From Haliscomenobacter sp040401995 (GTDB taxonomy: Bacteria; Bacteroidota; Bacteroidia; Chitinophagales; Saprospiraceae): a stretch of DNA of 64,000 nt. Of the stretch, positions 8,770 to 17,735 are shown in pieces. Under the pieces are notes generated by a model. The model was not told the origin of the DNA. It made no database searches and saw nothing but the letters and a program-made list of their open reading frames with translations. Positions within the stretch are counted from its first letter, which is position 1; the number at the start of each line of letters is the position of its first letter. The stretch covers positions 1 through 64,000 of the forward strand of contig JBBANM010000028.1 in assembly GCA_040401995.1 (NCBI GenBank), written 5' to 3'. The position numbers and the translations under genes were made by a program.

Positions 8770-8810
8770 GATTGGACGTCTAGTTTTTGCTAAAAAATAG
8801 ACGTCCAATC
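8770..8810 (+). terminator. Strong stem-loop after the M20 gene
   Basis: GATTGGACGTCTA at 8770-8782 pairs perfectly with TAGACGTCCAATC at 8798-8810 across an A/T-rich 15-nt loop. Its place 20 bp after a stop codon and 71 bp before the next gene argues for transcript end formation. The T tract after it is weak. Confidence 0.65.
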
Positions 8811-8880
8811 TTCATAAAATCAAGTGGATTTGGAAATCAGGTGAAAATCTTTCATTTTCACATTCAAATTAATCTTGCCA

Positions 8881-11682
8881 ATGCCTGAACAGCAAAACAT
8901 CTTTGACCGGTTAAAACGGCCTTCTCTTCAAGCAAAGACCTCACAAGCTTATACCGATGTCTATTTTCAGATCAAATTTGATGATTTTGGCGGCTTTGTG
9001 GTTGTAGTTGACAAAAAAGGGAAACCTACCGAAACCAGCTACCTCAATTATGGCGGAGCGGTACGCAACGTTTTGCGCGCACTGCAGCAAATACGGGAAA
9101 AAGAAAGCTTTGTCATCAATTGGGATCGCCCCAACGATAATGTTTATCTATCCGAGCACTCTTTTTTAGTGGAAGCACTAAAGCCATGCGACAATATAAT
9201 CGATGAAGATCTGGCTCCGTTGACTTTTGCCACCGCCGAAGCAGGTTCAATTCGGCTGCAGTTAAAATCCAGCCAAAAAGCAGACTACTTAACAGCCCGT
9301 CTTTTATTACAATTTGACAACCAATTACTCGATGGCTTTAAGGTCTTTACTGAACAGTACATTTTAATTGAAAAGCAAATCATTGAGATCGCGCCTTTGG
9401 GCAGTAGTTTCGGGCTTGCCTCTTATTTCAATACCGAAATAGCCCGTAAAGATTTGACTATTTTTCTATCCTTGGCTTTTTCGAACCTGGATCATTTGGA
9501 GCTTTCTTATGATGATTATGTCTTGATCCGAACCAATGACGAGAAAATTAAAGCTTCGCCTTGCTTGATTTTTGAAAAATTAGATACCGACAACTCCTTG
9601 TATTTAAGGGTAGCACAAACCCTTCCTGACATCAATTTTGACGCGCTTGAACAGTACGATCTGTACCGTTATGCCGAGATCAATGATCTATCGCAAACCG
9701 TAACCGTGCGGTATGTGGATCAAAGCCCCTCTGAGGAAATCATTGGTCGCATTACCCGCTTGTTGCGCAAACATGAGCCCAAAAAAAGCAAAAACGATCG
9801 CGAATCCATTGTTCAAGATGGCAACTTGATCGTCATACCAGAGGTTATAGCTCAAGCATTCATTTATTCAGAGCTACCAAATTTGCTTTCTGAATACACT
9901 GTTTTTGGCTCCGAAAAACTGCGCGAGTACAAAATAAAAACTACTGCGCCTAAGCTTGATTTTAAACTTAGTCACAACATTAACTTCTTTGAAGGCGACG
10001 TTAATCTTGATTTTGATGGCGAAAAAATAAACTTGTTTGAAGTTTTATCGCAATACAATAAAAATCGCTACGTGCAGCTCAGCGATGGCAGTCACGCTTT
10101 GCTCAACGAAGCTTATGTACGCAGGTTAGAGCGTTTGTTTAAGAAAAAAAACAAAAAAGCGCAAGTATCTTTCTTCGATTTCCCTTTGTTGGAAGATTTG
10201 CTAGAGGAAAGTGCCAACGACAAAGTATTCACCCGTTCGCGCAGTGTTTTTGAAGGATTTAACGCCCTAAGTGCAAAAAAAGTAAAAACCCCAAAACTGG
10301 AATCGGTAACATTGCGTCCCTATCAAAAACAGGGATTGGCATGGTTACAATATTTGCATGAGCAGCAATTGGGCGGCTGCTTAGCCGATGATATGGGTTT
10401 GGGAAAAACCTTACAAACCATCGCCTTATTGACGGCAATATACCCCAAGGAAAAAAAGCCAACCTTGGTGGTCATGCCCCGCAGTCTACTTTTCAACTGG
10501 GAACGCGAGGTACAGCGCTTTGCTCCTCAGTTGAGTACCTATACTTTTTATGGACAAAGTCGCGAGTACGAAGCCATGCGCAGTGCCCACTTGATTTTCA
10601 CCACTTATGCCACCATGCGCAATGAAATCGAAAAGTTAAAGGAGGAATCTTTTTACTACGTGATTTTAGATGAATCACAAAACATCAAAAACATCAATGC
10701 GCAAACCACTAAAGCGGCTATGCTGCTACAAAGCAAACACCGCTTGGCATTGAGCGGTACGCCCATTGAAAACAACCTGGGGGAACTCTACTCCCTATTT
10801 CATTTTTTAAACCCCGCTATGTTTGGTTCCCTCACTCAGTTTAGCGATGATTACCTCAATCCCATTCAAAAAAGCAATGATGCCAACGCCATTCAACAGC
10901 TGCGTAAAAAGATCTATCCCTTTATTTTACGCCGCCTCAAAAAAGATGTTTTAATCGACTTACCCGACAAGATTGAGCAGACTCTTTTTGTAGATATGGG
11001 CGACGAACAAAAAAAGTTGTACGAACAACGGCGGCAATTTTATGCCGAGGCAGTTCAGATGCAAATCATTGAAAAAGGCGTACAAGGCGCTCAGTTTTTT
11101 GTATTCCAAGCCCTCAACGAGTTGCGCCAAATAGCTACCATTCCCGAAGCAGTATCAGAAGGGCGGGTGGAAAGCGCCAAGCTTGAAATGCTTGCCGAAC
11201 AGCTGCTGGATGCGGTAGCCAACCGACACAAAGTATTGGTTTTTGTGAATTTCTTAGCAGCCATTGAAAGCATTGGCAACCACCTCAACGAAAATGGAAT
11301 TGGATACGTATCTATGACCGGTGCAACCCGCAACCGCGAAATATTGGTCAACCAGTTCCAAAATGATCCTAGCTGTCAGGTGTTTTTGATGACGCTAAAA
11401 ACCGGTGGAGTAGGACTTAACTTAACCGCTGCTGACACCATTTTCATCTACGATCCTTGGTGGAATGTGGCTGCCGAAAATCAAGCCATTGACCGAGCAC
11501 ACCGCATTGGGCAAAAGCAAAAAGTACTGGCCTATAAATTGATCGCCAAAGGCAGCATTGAGGAGAAAATTATTCAATTACAGCAAGTAAAAAAAGAGCT
11601 ATTTGACAACATCATTTCTGCGGATGGTGCTTCGCTTAAATCCCTTTCCGAAGACGATATTAAACTACTGCTTGCCAAATGA
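8881..11682 (+). CDS. SNF2-family DEAD/DEAH-box helicase
   Basis: The ATG at 8881 is chosen over an upstream TTG at 8875, giving 933 residues. The N-terminal 450 residues are poorly conserved. The SNF2 ATPase core starts at about 480 (LRPYQKQGLAWLQYL), with Walker A DDMGLGKT near 503, the DESQ box (ILDESQNIKN) near 597, and LSGTPIENNLGELYSLF. The C-terminal helicase half has TLKTGGVGLNLTAAD, DPWWNVAAENQAIDR and AHRIGQ. Such proteins translocate on double-stranded DNA and remodel bound proteins. The gene overlaps the next one by 4 bp (ATGA), so the two are translationally coupled. Confidence 0.93.
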   Translation: MPEQQNIFDRLKRPSLQAKTSQAYTDVYFQIKFDDFGGFVVVVDKKGKPTETSYLNYGGAVRNVLRALQQIREKESFVINWDRPNDNVYLSEHSFLVEALKPCDNIIDEDLAPLTFATAEAGSIRLQLKSSQKADYLTARLLLQFDNQLLDGFKVFTEQYILIEKQIIEIAPLGSSFGLASYFNTEIARKDLTIFLSLAFSNLDHLELSYDDYVLIRTNDEKIKASPCLIFEKLDTDNSLYLRVAQTLPDINFDALEQYDLYRYAEINDLSQTVTVRYVDQSPSEEIIGRITRLLRKHEPKKSKNDRESIVQDGNLIVIPEVIAQAFIYSELPNLLSEYTVFGSEKLREYKIKTTAPKLDFKLSHNINFFEGDVNLDFDGEKINLFEVLSQYNKNRYVQLSDGSHALLNEAYVRRLERLFKKKNKKAQVSFFDFPLLEDLLEESANDKVFTRSRSVFEGFNALSAKKVKTPKLESVTLRPYQKQGLAWLQYLHEQQLGGCLADDMGLGKTLQTIALLTAIYPKEKKPTLVVMPRSLLFNWEREVQRFAPQLSTYTFYGQSREYEAMRSAHLIFTTYATMRNEIEKLKEESFYYVILDESQNIKNINAQTTKAAMLLQSKHRLALSGTPIENNLGELYSLFHFLNPAMFGSLTQFSDDYLNPIQKSNDANAIQQLRKKIYPFILRRLKKDVLIDLPDKIEQTLFVDMGDEQKKLYEQRRQFYAEAVQMQIIEKGVQGAQFFVFQALNELRQIATIPEAVSEGRVESAKLEMLAEQLLDAVANRHKVLVFVNFLAAIESIGNHLNENGIGYVSMTGATRNREILVNQFQNDPSCQVFLMTLKTGGVGLNLTAADTIFIYDPWWNVAAENQAIDRAHRIGQKQKVLAYKLIAKGSIEEKIIQLQQVKKELFDNIISADGASLKSLSEDDIKLLLAK

Positions 11683-13490
11683 GAAAGAAGTCGTTCAAAA
11701 CCCGCCTGACTGAGATCACTGCAGCATTGGAGCAATCATTTACCAAAGATGAATTGACCAGCAAATTTTTGACCAAAGCAAAAAAGGTAGTTTCAGGTCA
11801 CCTGGTTATTTTAATCAACGAAGGAGCGGATATTAATGACCTCAAACCACTTCTAACCACAAAAGCCCCCAGTAAAGAAAAGCTGACATTTATTATCGCC
11901 CATGCTTTCATCACAAAAAAGACGTATCAAGCTTTTTTGGCTTTACAAGCCCCTGAAATCCAAAAACTTTGGAATGAACTGATCTGGCAAACACAAATGA
12001 GTACCGAGGAAATCAATAAGAAATTAGGTATTGTTGCTACCCGTACCGTTGTCAAATATGGAACTTACAAATCGGCTGAGCTTGAACCAGGATTCAATAC
12101 TTTTAAAGATATCCCCATTCGACAATACAGCTATTACAATACTGGTTTTGTACTTTTAATTCCCCTTCCTTTGCGACAACTGCTGCAGCAGCACCATGAA
12201 TTACCCCAGGAGGCTTACTTGGTTCCATTAAATGAAACTTCGCCTACTCAATACGAATACCTCAATGGCGAACAACATTTTTTTCAGGAATGGCCAAAAA
12301 TAATGGCCTATTCTCAGCAGGGACAGATTTCCTATACTGCAAAAAAGCGGGCTACTCAAAACACGTTGCCCAAAATTCAGCGTATACTGGCCATTCAAGA
12401 GTTTTTTCCAAAAGATGCTGATGCCAAAAATCGATCTACCTTAAAAACAGCCATGTTCGCCAGCTTGGCGCAGCATTTTCCGGTAAGTTATAACTTGGCG
12501 GATATTCCTCTCACGGTACGTGTATTTCTTCAGCTCAACTACCAAAAGAGTTTTTTTTCTACCGCCCCAATCGTATTAACCGATTTAAAGGGGATGGGAT
12601 ACCTGGAAGGTTATGATTTTTTAAGTATTGAACATCATTTTTTTCAATTGTTCAAATCACTCCCAATTGGCAAATGGATAAGTTTTGAGAACATTTACAA
12701 CCATGTTAAATACAGTAACTATGACTTTGGCGTCGTCAGAAGATATGTTGCTGGCGAAAAATTGTACTATGAAGTTTCCGATTCGACCTATACAAGGTAT
12801 GGTTTTTATGCCGATGCCAATCTTTACCCTTTTGCCATAGAAGATTCTTTTTTGCGCGGCAGTTTTTTTCTTTTCGCTGCTTTTGGGCTGTGTGATCTCA
12901 AATACGACGATATTGAAGTAAATGAGTTGGGGCGCTCCTGCTTCTCCACCTGGGATGGGTTGCGTTTTGTAAGACGCACCGCTTTGGGCGATTTTGTGTG
13001 CGGATTAAGTAACACCTATGATGCCTCGGGGATAGCCAAAAACAATCAGCTCTTACTTTCTGAAGATACCCTGCTCATCACTATTGAAGGTTCCGAAAAC
13101 AGCATTGGCACTTTATTGGATCCTTATGCCGAACGCATTGGTCCCAATCGCTACAAAACTGATGGCCGATCTTTTTTGAAAAATGTTCAAAACATCAAAG
13201 AATTAAATGCCAAAATCAATTTGTTTAAGCAAATAGTAGGGCAAGAACTTCCACCCAATTGGATTTTCTTCTTTGACGATCTGCAACAAAAAATTAATCC
13301 TTTTATCAAACCTGAAGAGTTTGAAATTTTTAAAATCCCTCCCCAAAACAAAGCGCTGATTCAGCTCATTGCCCACGATGCTACCCTCAAAAAATTGGTG
13401 GTTAAGGCCGAAGGTTATTTGATTCTGGTAGCAAAAACAAATATGGGGGCTTTTAAAAAGCGCTTGCAAGAGTTTGGGTATTTCTTTTAG
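11679..13490 (+). CDS. Unknown 603-residue partner of the SNF2 helicase
   Basis: It starts inside the stop codon of the SNF2 gene (ATGA), which points to a coupled product. No signal peptide or membrane segment is seen. The N-terminal third is helical. The C-terminal 200 residues contain a strand-rich block, then RYKTDGRSFLKNVQNIKE, then ELPPNWIFFFDDL, and end with VVKAEGYLILVAKTNMGAFKKRLQEFGY. That order resembles the XPB/Ssl2 N-terminal-like domain (Helicase_C_3) found near bacterial helicases, but this is a by-eye resemblance only. Role probably DNA-related; function unknown. Confidence 0.8.
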   Translation: MRKKSFKTRLTEITAALEQSFTKDELTSKFLTKAKKVVSGHLVILINEGADINDLKPLLTTKAPSKEKLTFIIAHAFITKKTYQAFLALQAPEIQKLWNELIWQTQMSTEEINKKLGIVATRTVVKYGTYKSAELEPGFNTFKDIPIRQYSYYNTGFVLLIPLPLRQLLQQHHELPQEAYLVPLNETSPTQYEYLNGEQHFFQEWPKIMAYSQQGQISYTAKKRATQNTLPKIQRILAIQEFFPKDADAKNRSTLKTAMFASLAQHFPVSYNLADIPLTVRVFLQLNYQKSFFSTAPIVLTDLKGMGYLEGYDFLSIEHHFFQLFKSLPIGKWISFENIYNHVKYSNYDFGVVRRYVAGEKLYYEVSDSTYTRYGFYADANLYPFAIEDSFLRGSFFLFAAFGLCDLKYDDIEVNELGRSCFSTWDGLRFVRRTALGDFVCGLSNTYDASGIAKNNQLLLSEDTLLITIEGSENSIGTLLDPYAERIGPNRYKTDGRSFLKNVQNIKELNAKINLFKQIVGQELPPNWIFFFDDLQQKINPFIKPEEFEIFKIPPQNKALIQLIAHDATLKKLVVKAEGYLILVAKTNMGAFKKRLQEFGYFF

Positions 13491-13545
13491 GTGGTGGTGG
13501 GAAAACCCTTCCAGCATCTTACCCAGAAAATGGCGATCTTGAGCT

Positions 13546-13565
13546 ATACTTCCCTCGGGAAGTAT
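13546..13565. repeat. Minimal family-2 palindrome upstream of mgtA
   Basis: ATACTTCCCTCGGGAAGTAT has 9-bp arms around a 2-nt centre. The arms are the outer ends of the family-2 element seen whole at 30223-30383 and 17527-17681. Either the interior was deleted or this is the unit from which the larger element was built. It lies 17 bp before the mgtA start codon, so it could also act as an operator or mRNA hairpin. Confidence 0.6.
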
Positions 13566-13582
13566 AAAATCAATCGCCACCC

Positions 13583-16102
13583 ATGCAAACGAATACCCCC
13601 AACGAATTCTGGCAATATGATGCGCCGCACTGGTTAACCCAACTGAATAGCTCCGATCAGGGCCTAACCCAAGCGGCAGCAGAAAAAATGCTGCTCCAAT
13701 CCGGGCAAAAACACAAAACCAAATCTGTTTTTCAAAAAGACCTCTGGCTACTGATCGGTCAATTCAAAAGCCCTTTGATGTTGTTGTTGATTGGCGCCGT
13801 TATTTTATCGGCATTTTTGGGCGATACCTCTGATGTGTTCATCATCCTTTTCATCGTATTGTCAACGGGTTTACTGAGTTTTTTTCAAGAAAGAAATGCG
13901 GGTCGCGTAGTGGAGCAACTCCAATCCATGATTGCTTTGAAAAGCATGGTATTGCGCGATGGAGCGCCGCAATCCGTCGTTTCCACCAGTATTGTGCCGG
14001 GCGATGTCCTGATTTTTAAGGCTGGCGAAATGATTCCCGCCGATTGTCTGCTGTTGGAGGCCAATGAACTCAACGTCAATGAGGCCAGTTTAACTGGCGA
14101 GTCGTACCCGGTAAGAAAGGAAGTGGGGGTTTTAGATGTTGCCACCGATCTGGCCAAACGCAACAATTGTCTATGGGAAGGCACCAACGTGGTTAGCGGT
14201 AGCGGCAAAGCCTTGGTCATCCAAACCGGCGCCAATACCATTTTCGGTAGTCTTGCGGAAAGCGCTGGCGTGGCCGTAGAAACGACTTTTGAGAAAGGAA
14301 TCAAAGATTTTGGGTTTTTTCTGATGCGCATCACCCTGGTACTTTCGATATTCATCCTCATCGTCAACTTACTGAATCACAAAAGTCCCATCGAGTCTGC
14401 GCTGTTTGCGTTGGCGCTGGCGGTAGGTATGGCGCCGGAATTGTTGCCGGCCATCACCACCATAGCCATGAGTGCTGGCGCCAAGCGGATGCTGGCAAAA
14501 AAGGTAATTGTGAAAAAACTGGCCTCCATCCAAAATTTGGGAGAGGTCAATTTGCTGTGTACCGATAAAACGGGCACCCTCACCGATGGCGTCATTACCA
14601 TAGCTGGTTTGGTGGATGGAATGGGAGTGGAAAGCGAATCTGTGAAAGAATTGGCGTATTGGAACGCAACTTTTGAAAGCGGCTATGCCAATCCGATTGA
14701 TGAATCATTGAAACAACTGACTCTAACCACGAAACTGGTTCCCAAAAAAATTGACGAAGTTCCCTACGATTTTATCCGCAAACGCCTGAGTATCGCCATC
14801 GATAAAGGCGATGAGCAATTGTTGATCAGCAAAGGGGCGTTTACCCAAATTTTAAGTATTTGCAGCAGCATTCAAGTAGGTGATGGTAAAATTGAAGCCA
14901 TTACTCCACATCTGGCTGAGCTGGAAAAACGCTACGAAAAATTTGGCGTCGATGGATTAAGAGCGATTGGCATTTGTTACAAAAAAATAACAACCGCTTC
15001 CATCTCAAAAGATGACGAAAAAGAAATGATTTTTTCCGGTTTTATTTTGTTACAAGACCTCATCAAACCCGGTATCCAAGCAACCCTGGATGAACTCCAC
15101 AAACTCAAAGTAGGCCTAAAAATCATTACAGGCGACAACAAAAATGTGGCTCGATCGATTGCCTTAAAAATTGGCATCAAAGACCCAGTGGTGATGACTG
15201 GCGCCACCCTTTTTCACACCAGTACGGAGGCCTTGCCGCGTGCCGCCAAAAAAACGCACATTTTTGCTGAAGTTGAACCCCAACAAAAAGAACGGATCAT
15301 TCTAGCTTTGCGAAAATCCTACACTGTTGCTTACATGGGCGATGGCATCAACGACGTTTCTGCCATCAATGCCGCCGACGTGGGCATGTCGGTAGAAAAC
15401 GCGGTAGATGTAGCCCGCGAGGCTGCCGATTTTGTGTTAATGGAAAAAGACCTTATGGTGCTGGTGGACGGTATCAAGGAGGGGCGAAAAACTTTTGCCA
15501 ATACCTTGAAGTACATTTTCATCAATACCGGTTCTACATTTGGCAATATGTTTAGCGTGGCGATTGCTTCGCTGTTACTGCCTTTTTTGCCCATGTTGCC
15601 TAAACAGATTTTATTGACCAATTTCATTACGGATTTTCCTTACCTCACCGTCGCTTCCGATAATGTGGATCCCGAACAATTGAACCGCCCCGGCAAATGG
15701 GATCTAAAATTCATCCGCAACTACATGGTGATTTTTGGCATCCATAGTTCATTGTTTGATGTCATTACGTTTTTCACCCTTTTGTATGTGCTCAAAGTAA
15801 AAGAATCGGCTTTTCAGACCGGCTGGTTCGTCGAGTCGATCTTGACTGAATTATTTATCCTGTTCATCATTCGAACGCACAAAAACTTCTTTAAAAGTCG
15901 GCCGGGTAAGTACCTGTTTGTATTAAGCATTGCTGGTTTAGTTTTGACGTTAGCGTTGCCTTACACCCCGCTGGCTCAGGAGGTAGGGCTAACGCCATTA
16001 CCGCTGCTGAATTTAGGCGCTATGTTGTTGATAGTGGCGCTGTACATCATTACGGCTGATTTGCTTAAGGTATGGTTTTTTAAACGGTATCGGAGTGCGT
16101 GA
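13583..16102 (+). CDS. mgtA: Magnesium-translocating P-type ATPase
   Basis: An 839-residue P-type ATPase. It contains the actuator TGES loop (NEASLTGESYPVRKE), the phosphorylation motif CTDKTGTLT with Asp at about residue 328, the KGA nucleotide site (LISKGAF), the hinge GDGINDVSAINAADVG, and about ten transmembrane segments. MAPELLPAITT in M4 and the M5-M6 block NTGSTFGNMFSVAIAS with TNFITDFPYL are typical of MgtA/MgtB rather than Ca or heavy-metal pumps. It imports magnesium into the cytoplasm when the ion is scarce. No leader peptide or riboswitch could be supported in the 92 bp upstream, which carry only a short palindrome. Confidence 0.93.
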   Translation: MQTNTPNEFWQYDAPHWLTQLNSSDQGLTQAAAEKMLLQSGQKHKTKSVFQKDLWLLIGQFKSPLMLLLIGAVILSAFLGDTSDVFIILFIVLSTGLLSFFQERNAGRVVEQLQSMIALKSMVLRDGAPQSVVSTSIVPGDVLIFKAGEMIPADCLLLEANELNVNEASLTGESYPVRKEVGVLDVATDLAKRNNCLWEGTNVVSGSGKALVIQTGANTIFGSLAESAGVAVETTFEKGIKDFGFFLMRITLVLSIFILIVNLLNHKSPIESALFALALAVGMAPELLPAITTIAMSAGAKRMLAKKVIVKKLASIQNLGEVNLLCTDKTGTLTDGVITIAGLVDGMGVESESVKELAYWNATFESGYANPIDESLKQLTLTTKLVPKKIDEVPYDFIRKRLSIAIDKGDEQLLISKGAFTQILSICSSIQVGDGKIEAITPHLAELEKRYEKFGVDGLRAIGICYKKITTASISKDDEKEMIFSGFILLQDLIKPGIQATLDELHKLKVGLKIITGDNKNVARSIALKIGIKDPVVMTGATLFHTSTEALPRAAKKTHIFAEVEPQQKERIILALRKSYTVAYMGDGINDVSAINAADVGMSVENAVDVAREAADFVLMEKDLMVLVDGIKEGRKTFANTLKYIFINTGSTFGNMFSVAIASLLLPFLPMLPKQILLTNFITDFPYLTVASDNVDPEQLNRPGKWDLKFIRNYMVIFGIHSSLFDVITFFTLLYVLKVKESAFQTGWFVESILTELFILFIIRTHKNFFKSRPGKYLFVLSIAGLVLTLALPYTPLAQEVGLTPLPLLNLGAMLLIVALYIITADLLKVWFFKRYRSA

Positions 16103-16135
16103 TGGGGAACGACTGAGGAAAGGGGACATTGGATA

Positions 16136-16651
16136 TCACCCCTTACCCCAGTCCCCCCGCCTAACCGCGTATACCAATTCATCCAAATATTCGCCATTTT
16201 TAAAAAGTACTTTTTCAAACCGCCCTTCCAGCAGGAAGTTATTTTTTTCCAATACTTTCTGGGAAGCGATATTGGTCCCAAAGGGTTTTGCGTATACCCT
16301 TTCAATATCAAAGGTTGTAAAAGCAAAATCCACCATCTGCTTAATGGCATTGCTAATAATACCTTGCCCCCAATAAGGTTCTGCTAACCAATACCCCAAT
16401 TCGGCATTCTTTTTGAAAATGTCATTTTGCGGGTGAATGCCAATTCCACCGGCTGCTTCACCGGCAACCTCGATGGCAAAAATAGAAATGGGATTGCCTT
16501 CGATTGCAAATTCAAGAAAAGCAACTCCGTCATTTTTGGTATAAGGATGAGGGAATTTATCGGTCAGGTTTTTAGCTACGTTCCAATTGTTGGCGTATTT
16601 AACCAGGTCGTGGAGGTCAGTTTTTGTCCAAGGGTGAAGTGTGAATTCCAT
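16136..16651 (-). CDS. GNAT acetyltransferase (RimJ/RimL-like)
   Basis: A 171-residue protein spanning one GNAT domain. It begins with a strand (FTLHPWTKTDLHDLVKYA), has the central NAELGYWLAEPYWGQGIISN block whose Q-G-I turn binds the acetyl-CoA pyrophosphate, and ends with VYAKPFGTNIASQKVLEKN, the usual last helix of RimJ/RimL-type enzymes that modify N termini or small amines. The substrate cannot be told. It is convergent with mgtA, with only 33 bp between the stops. Confidence 0.9.
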   Translation of the reverse strand: MEFTLHPWTKTDLHDLVKYANNWNVAKNLTDKFPHPYTKNDGVAFLEFAIEGNPISIFAIEVAGEAAGGIGIHPQNDIFKKNAELGYWLAEPYWGQGIISNAIKQMVDFAFTTFDIERVYAKPFGTNIASQKVLEKNNFLLEGRFEKVLFKNGEYLDELVYAVRRGDWGKG

Positions 16652-16684
16652 CTTTTATTTTTTATCAAAAACCATTACAAAAGG

Positions 16685-16745
16685 ATACTTTCCACGGGGA
16701 GGAAAGGTGGGATTTTGGCAAAAATAAAGCTTGTTCAGGATTTTG
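16685..16745. repeat. Truncated family-2 end joined to a family-5 end
   Basis: 16685-16720 follows the left end of the family-2 element (ATACTT, then AGGAAAGGTG, then GATTTTGGC) and breaks off. At 16728-16745 it is followed by AGCTTGTTCAGGATTTTG, the terminal repeat of family 5. The matching opposite ends are at 17527-17681 (a whole family-2 copy) and 17720-17735 (the family-5 end in reverse), so the toxin-antitoxin pair between them is bracketed by both families. Confidence 0.55.
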
Positions 16746-16801
16746 CACAAAATCTGAGTGGGTGCGCTATAACAATTAAATTTTTTATTCTTTTGCTGCT
16801 A

Positions 16802-17245
16802 TTAAAGCTGAGTGTTCAATAGCAGCAGATAATTTGAAGTCCGTTTTTTAATTTTTTCAAGAATTGGTTTTATAGATGGAATGATGCCTTGAAGTTTTGC
16901 TTTTACTATCACACCGATCGTTCCAGTAATATTAATTCCCAGTCGTTCAGCTATCAATCTTGCTTTATAGTCATCTAGAATAAGGGTACAATCAGGTGTT
17001 TCTAAAGCCAAGGCAATGGCACTTGATTCCCCCCTGTCGATTTGAAGCTCCAAAAGCTGTTGTCTTTTTTTATCAACTACACTATATATTTCTACCCATT
17101 CAGGCAATGTTTCCCCAAATTCAGTAGCAATATCAATGGTCGTTGTGATTTGCCCATAAACCTTTTGTAATAGGTCAAGCTCTTCGATTTTTGTTAAAAC
17201 TATAAAGCAGCTGGTATCAGATATGATTATCTTAGGCATTTGCAA
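16802..17245 (-). CDS. DUF3368 PIN-like toxin
   Basis: A 147-residue PIN-fold protein. Acidic residues expected for the metal site are visible: IISDTSCFIVLTKI near the N terminus (Asp10), GESSAIALALE in the middle, and LILDDYKARLIAERLG, the second acidic cluster. The tail GTIGVIVKAKLQGII is typical of DUF3368. Members are predicted RNases acting as toxins. It overlaps the UPF0175 gene by 14 bp, the usual arrangement for this toxin-antitoxin pair, with the antitoxin translated first. An alternative ATG is at 17239. Confidence 0.88.
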   Translation of the reverse strand: MQMPKIIISDTSCFIVLTKIEELDLLQKVYGQITTTIDIATEFGETLPEWVEIYSVVDKKRQQLLELQIDRGESSAIALALETPDCTLILDDYKARLIAERLGINITGTIGVIVKAKLQGIIPSIKPILEKIKKRTSNYLLLLNTQL

Positions 17246-17459
17246 TATCTCTTGCTAAATCCGAAGCGGGATAATTAAAGATGGAAACATGATAAGTTCC
17301 TAATAATTCTGCGAAAGTACGTTTTGTCAACCCAACAATTTCAGCGGCTTGACCCAAGGACAACTTACCTTGCTCATAGAGCTGGGTTGCCACGAGCATA
17401 GCAATTTCTCTATTGTCTATCTCTAAGGAGTCCGGTAAATTTAATGTAACTGTCTTCAT
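17232..17459 (-). CDS. UPF0175 family antitoxin
   Basis: A 75-residue protein. The motif LYEQGKLSLGQAAEIVGLTKRTF followed by FAELLGTYHVSIFNY is the standard UPF0175 helix-turn-helix core, preceded by a short N-terminal strand (MKTVTLNLPDSLEI). It is expected to bind DNA at its own promoter and to neutralise the DUF3368 protein encoded by the overlapping next gene. The start lies just inside the boundary of a family-2 repeat region, so its promoter may be carried within or next to that repeat. Confidence 0.9.
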   Translation of the reverse strand: MKTVTLNLPDSLEIDNREIAMLVATQLYEQGKLSLGQAAEIVGLTKRTFAELLGTYHVSIFNYPASDLARDIANA

Positions 17460-17526
17460 CAGGCTAAGTTACAATTCTTTTTGACTTTTTGATTCATAAA
17501 ATACGTCTCTACCTCTTTAAAAAGGA

Positions 17527-17681
17527 ATACTTCCCTCAGGATGGAAAGGTGAAATTTTGGCGAATTTATTTTTTTGACCAGCAAGGCGCAAGCATAGCCA
17601 AAGCTATATCGAGCATTTGTAAAGCAGCAGGACAAAAAAAGAAAGAGACAAAAAATCACCTGGTCATCCCGAGGGAAGTAT
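17527..17681. repeat. Family-2 palindromic element, whole copy
   Basis: The left end ATACTTCCCTC and right end GAGGGAAGTAT are inverted. Inside it shares GGCGAATTTATTTTTTTGACC, CATAGCCAAAGCTA and AAAATCACCTGGTCATCCC with the copy at 30223-30383. The left arm has diverged (GGATGGAAAGGTG instead of GGATGACCAGGTG) while the right arm has not. The small frame at 17459-17659 is an accident of this repeat. Confidence 0.8.
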
Positions 17682-17719
17682 AGCCTGGAATGATAAACTG
17701 GTCAATATTCATTCCAATT

Positions 17720-17735
17720 ATTCTGAACAAGCTCT
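17720..17735. repeat. Lone family-5 terminal repeat at the efflux operon end
   Basis: ATTCTGAACAAGCTCT is the right-hand end of the family-5 element (compare 56437-56453). It touches the stop codon of the outer-membrane factor gene. Its left-hand partner would be at 16728-16745, 1 kb away across the toxin-antitoxin genes. Confidence 0.5.

Noticed and set aside
8875..8880. TTG start for the SNF2 helicase
   Set aside because: It adds only two residues before an ATG at 8881 and has no support.
8881..13490. DISARM- or BREX-like defence island around the SNF2 gene
   Set aside because: No methylase, nuclease or other marker gene of those systems is near; the flanks are an amidohydrolase and MgtA.
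17459..17683. Small frames on either strand upstream of the antitoxin
   Set aside because: They lie within the family-2 repeat and have no domain or start signal.
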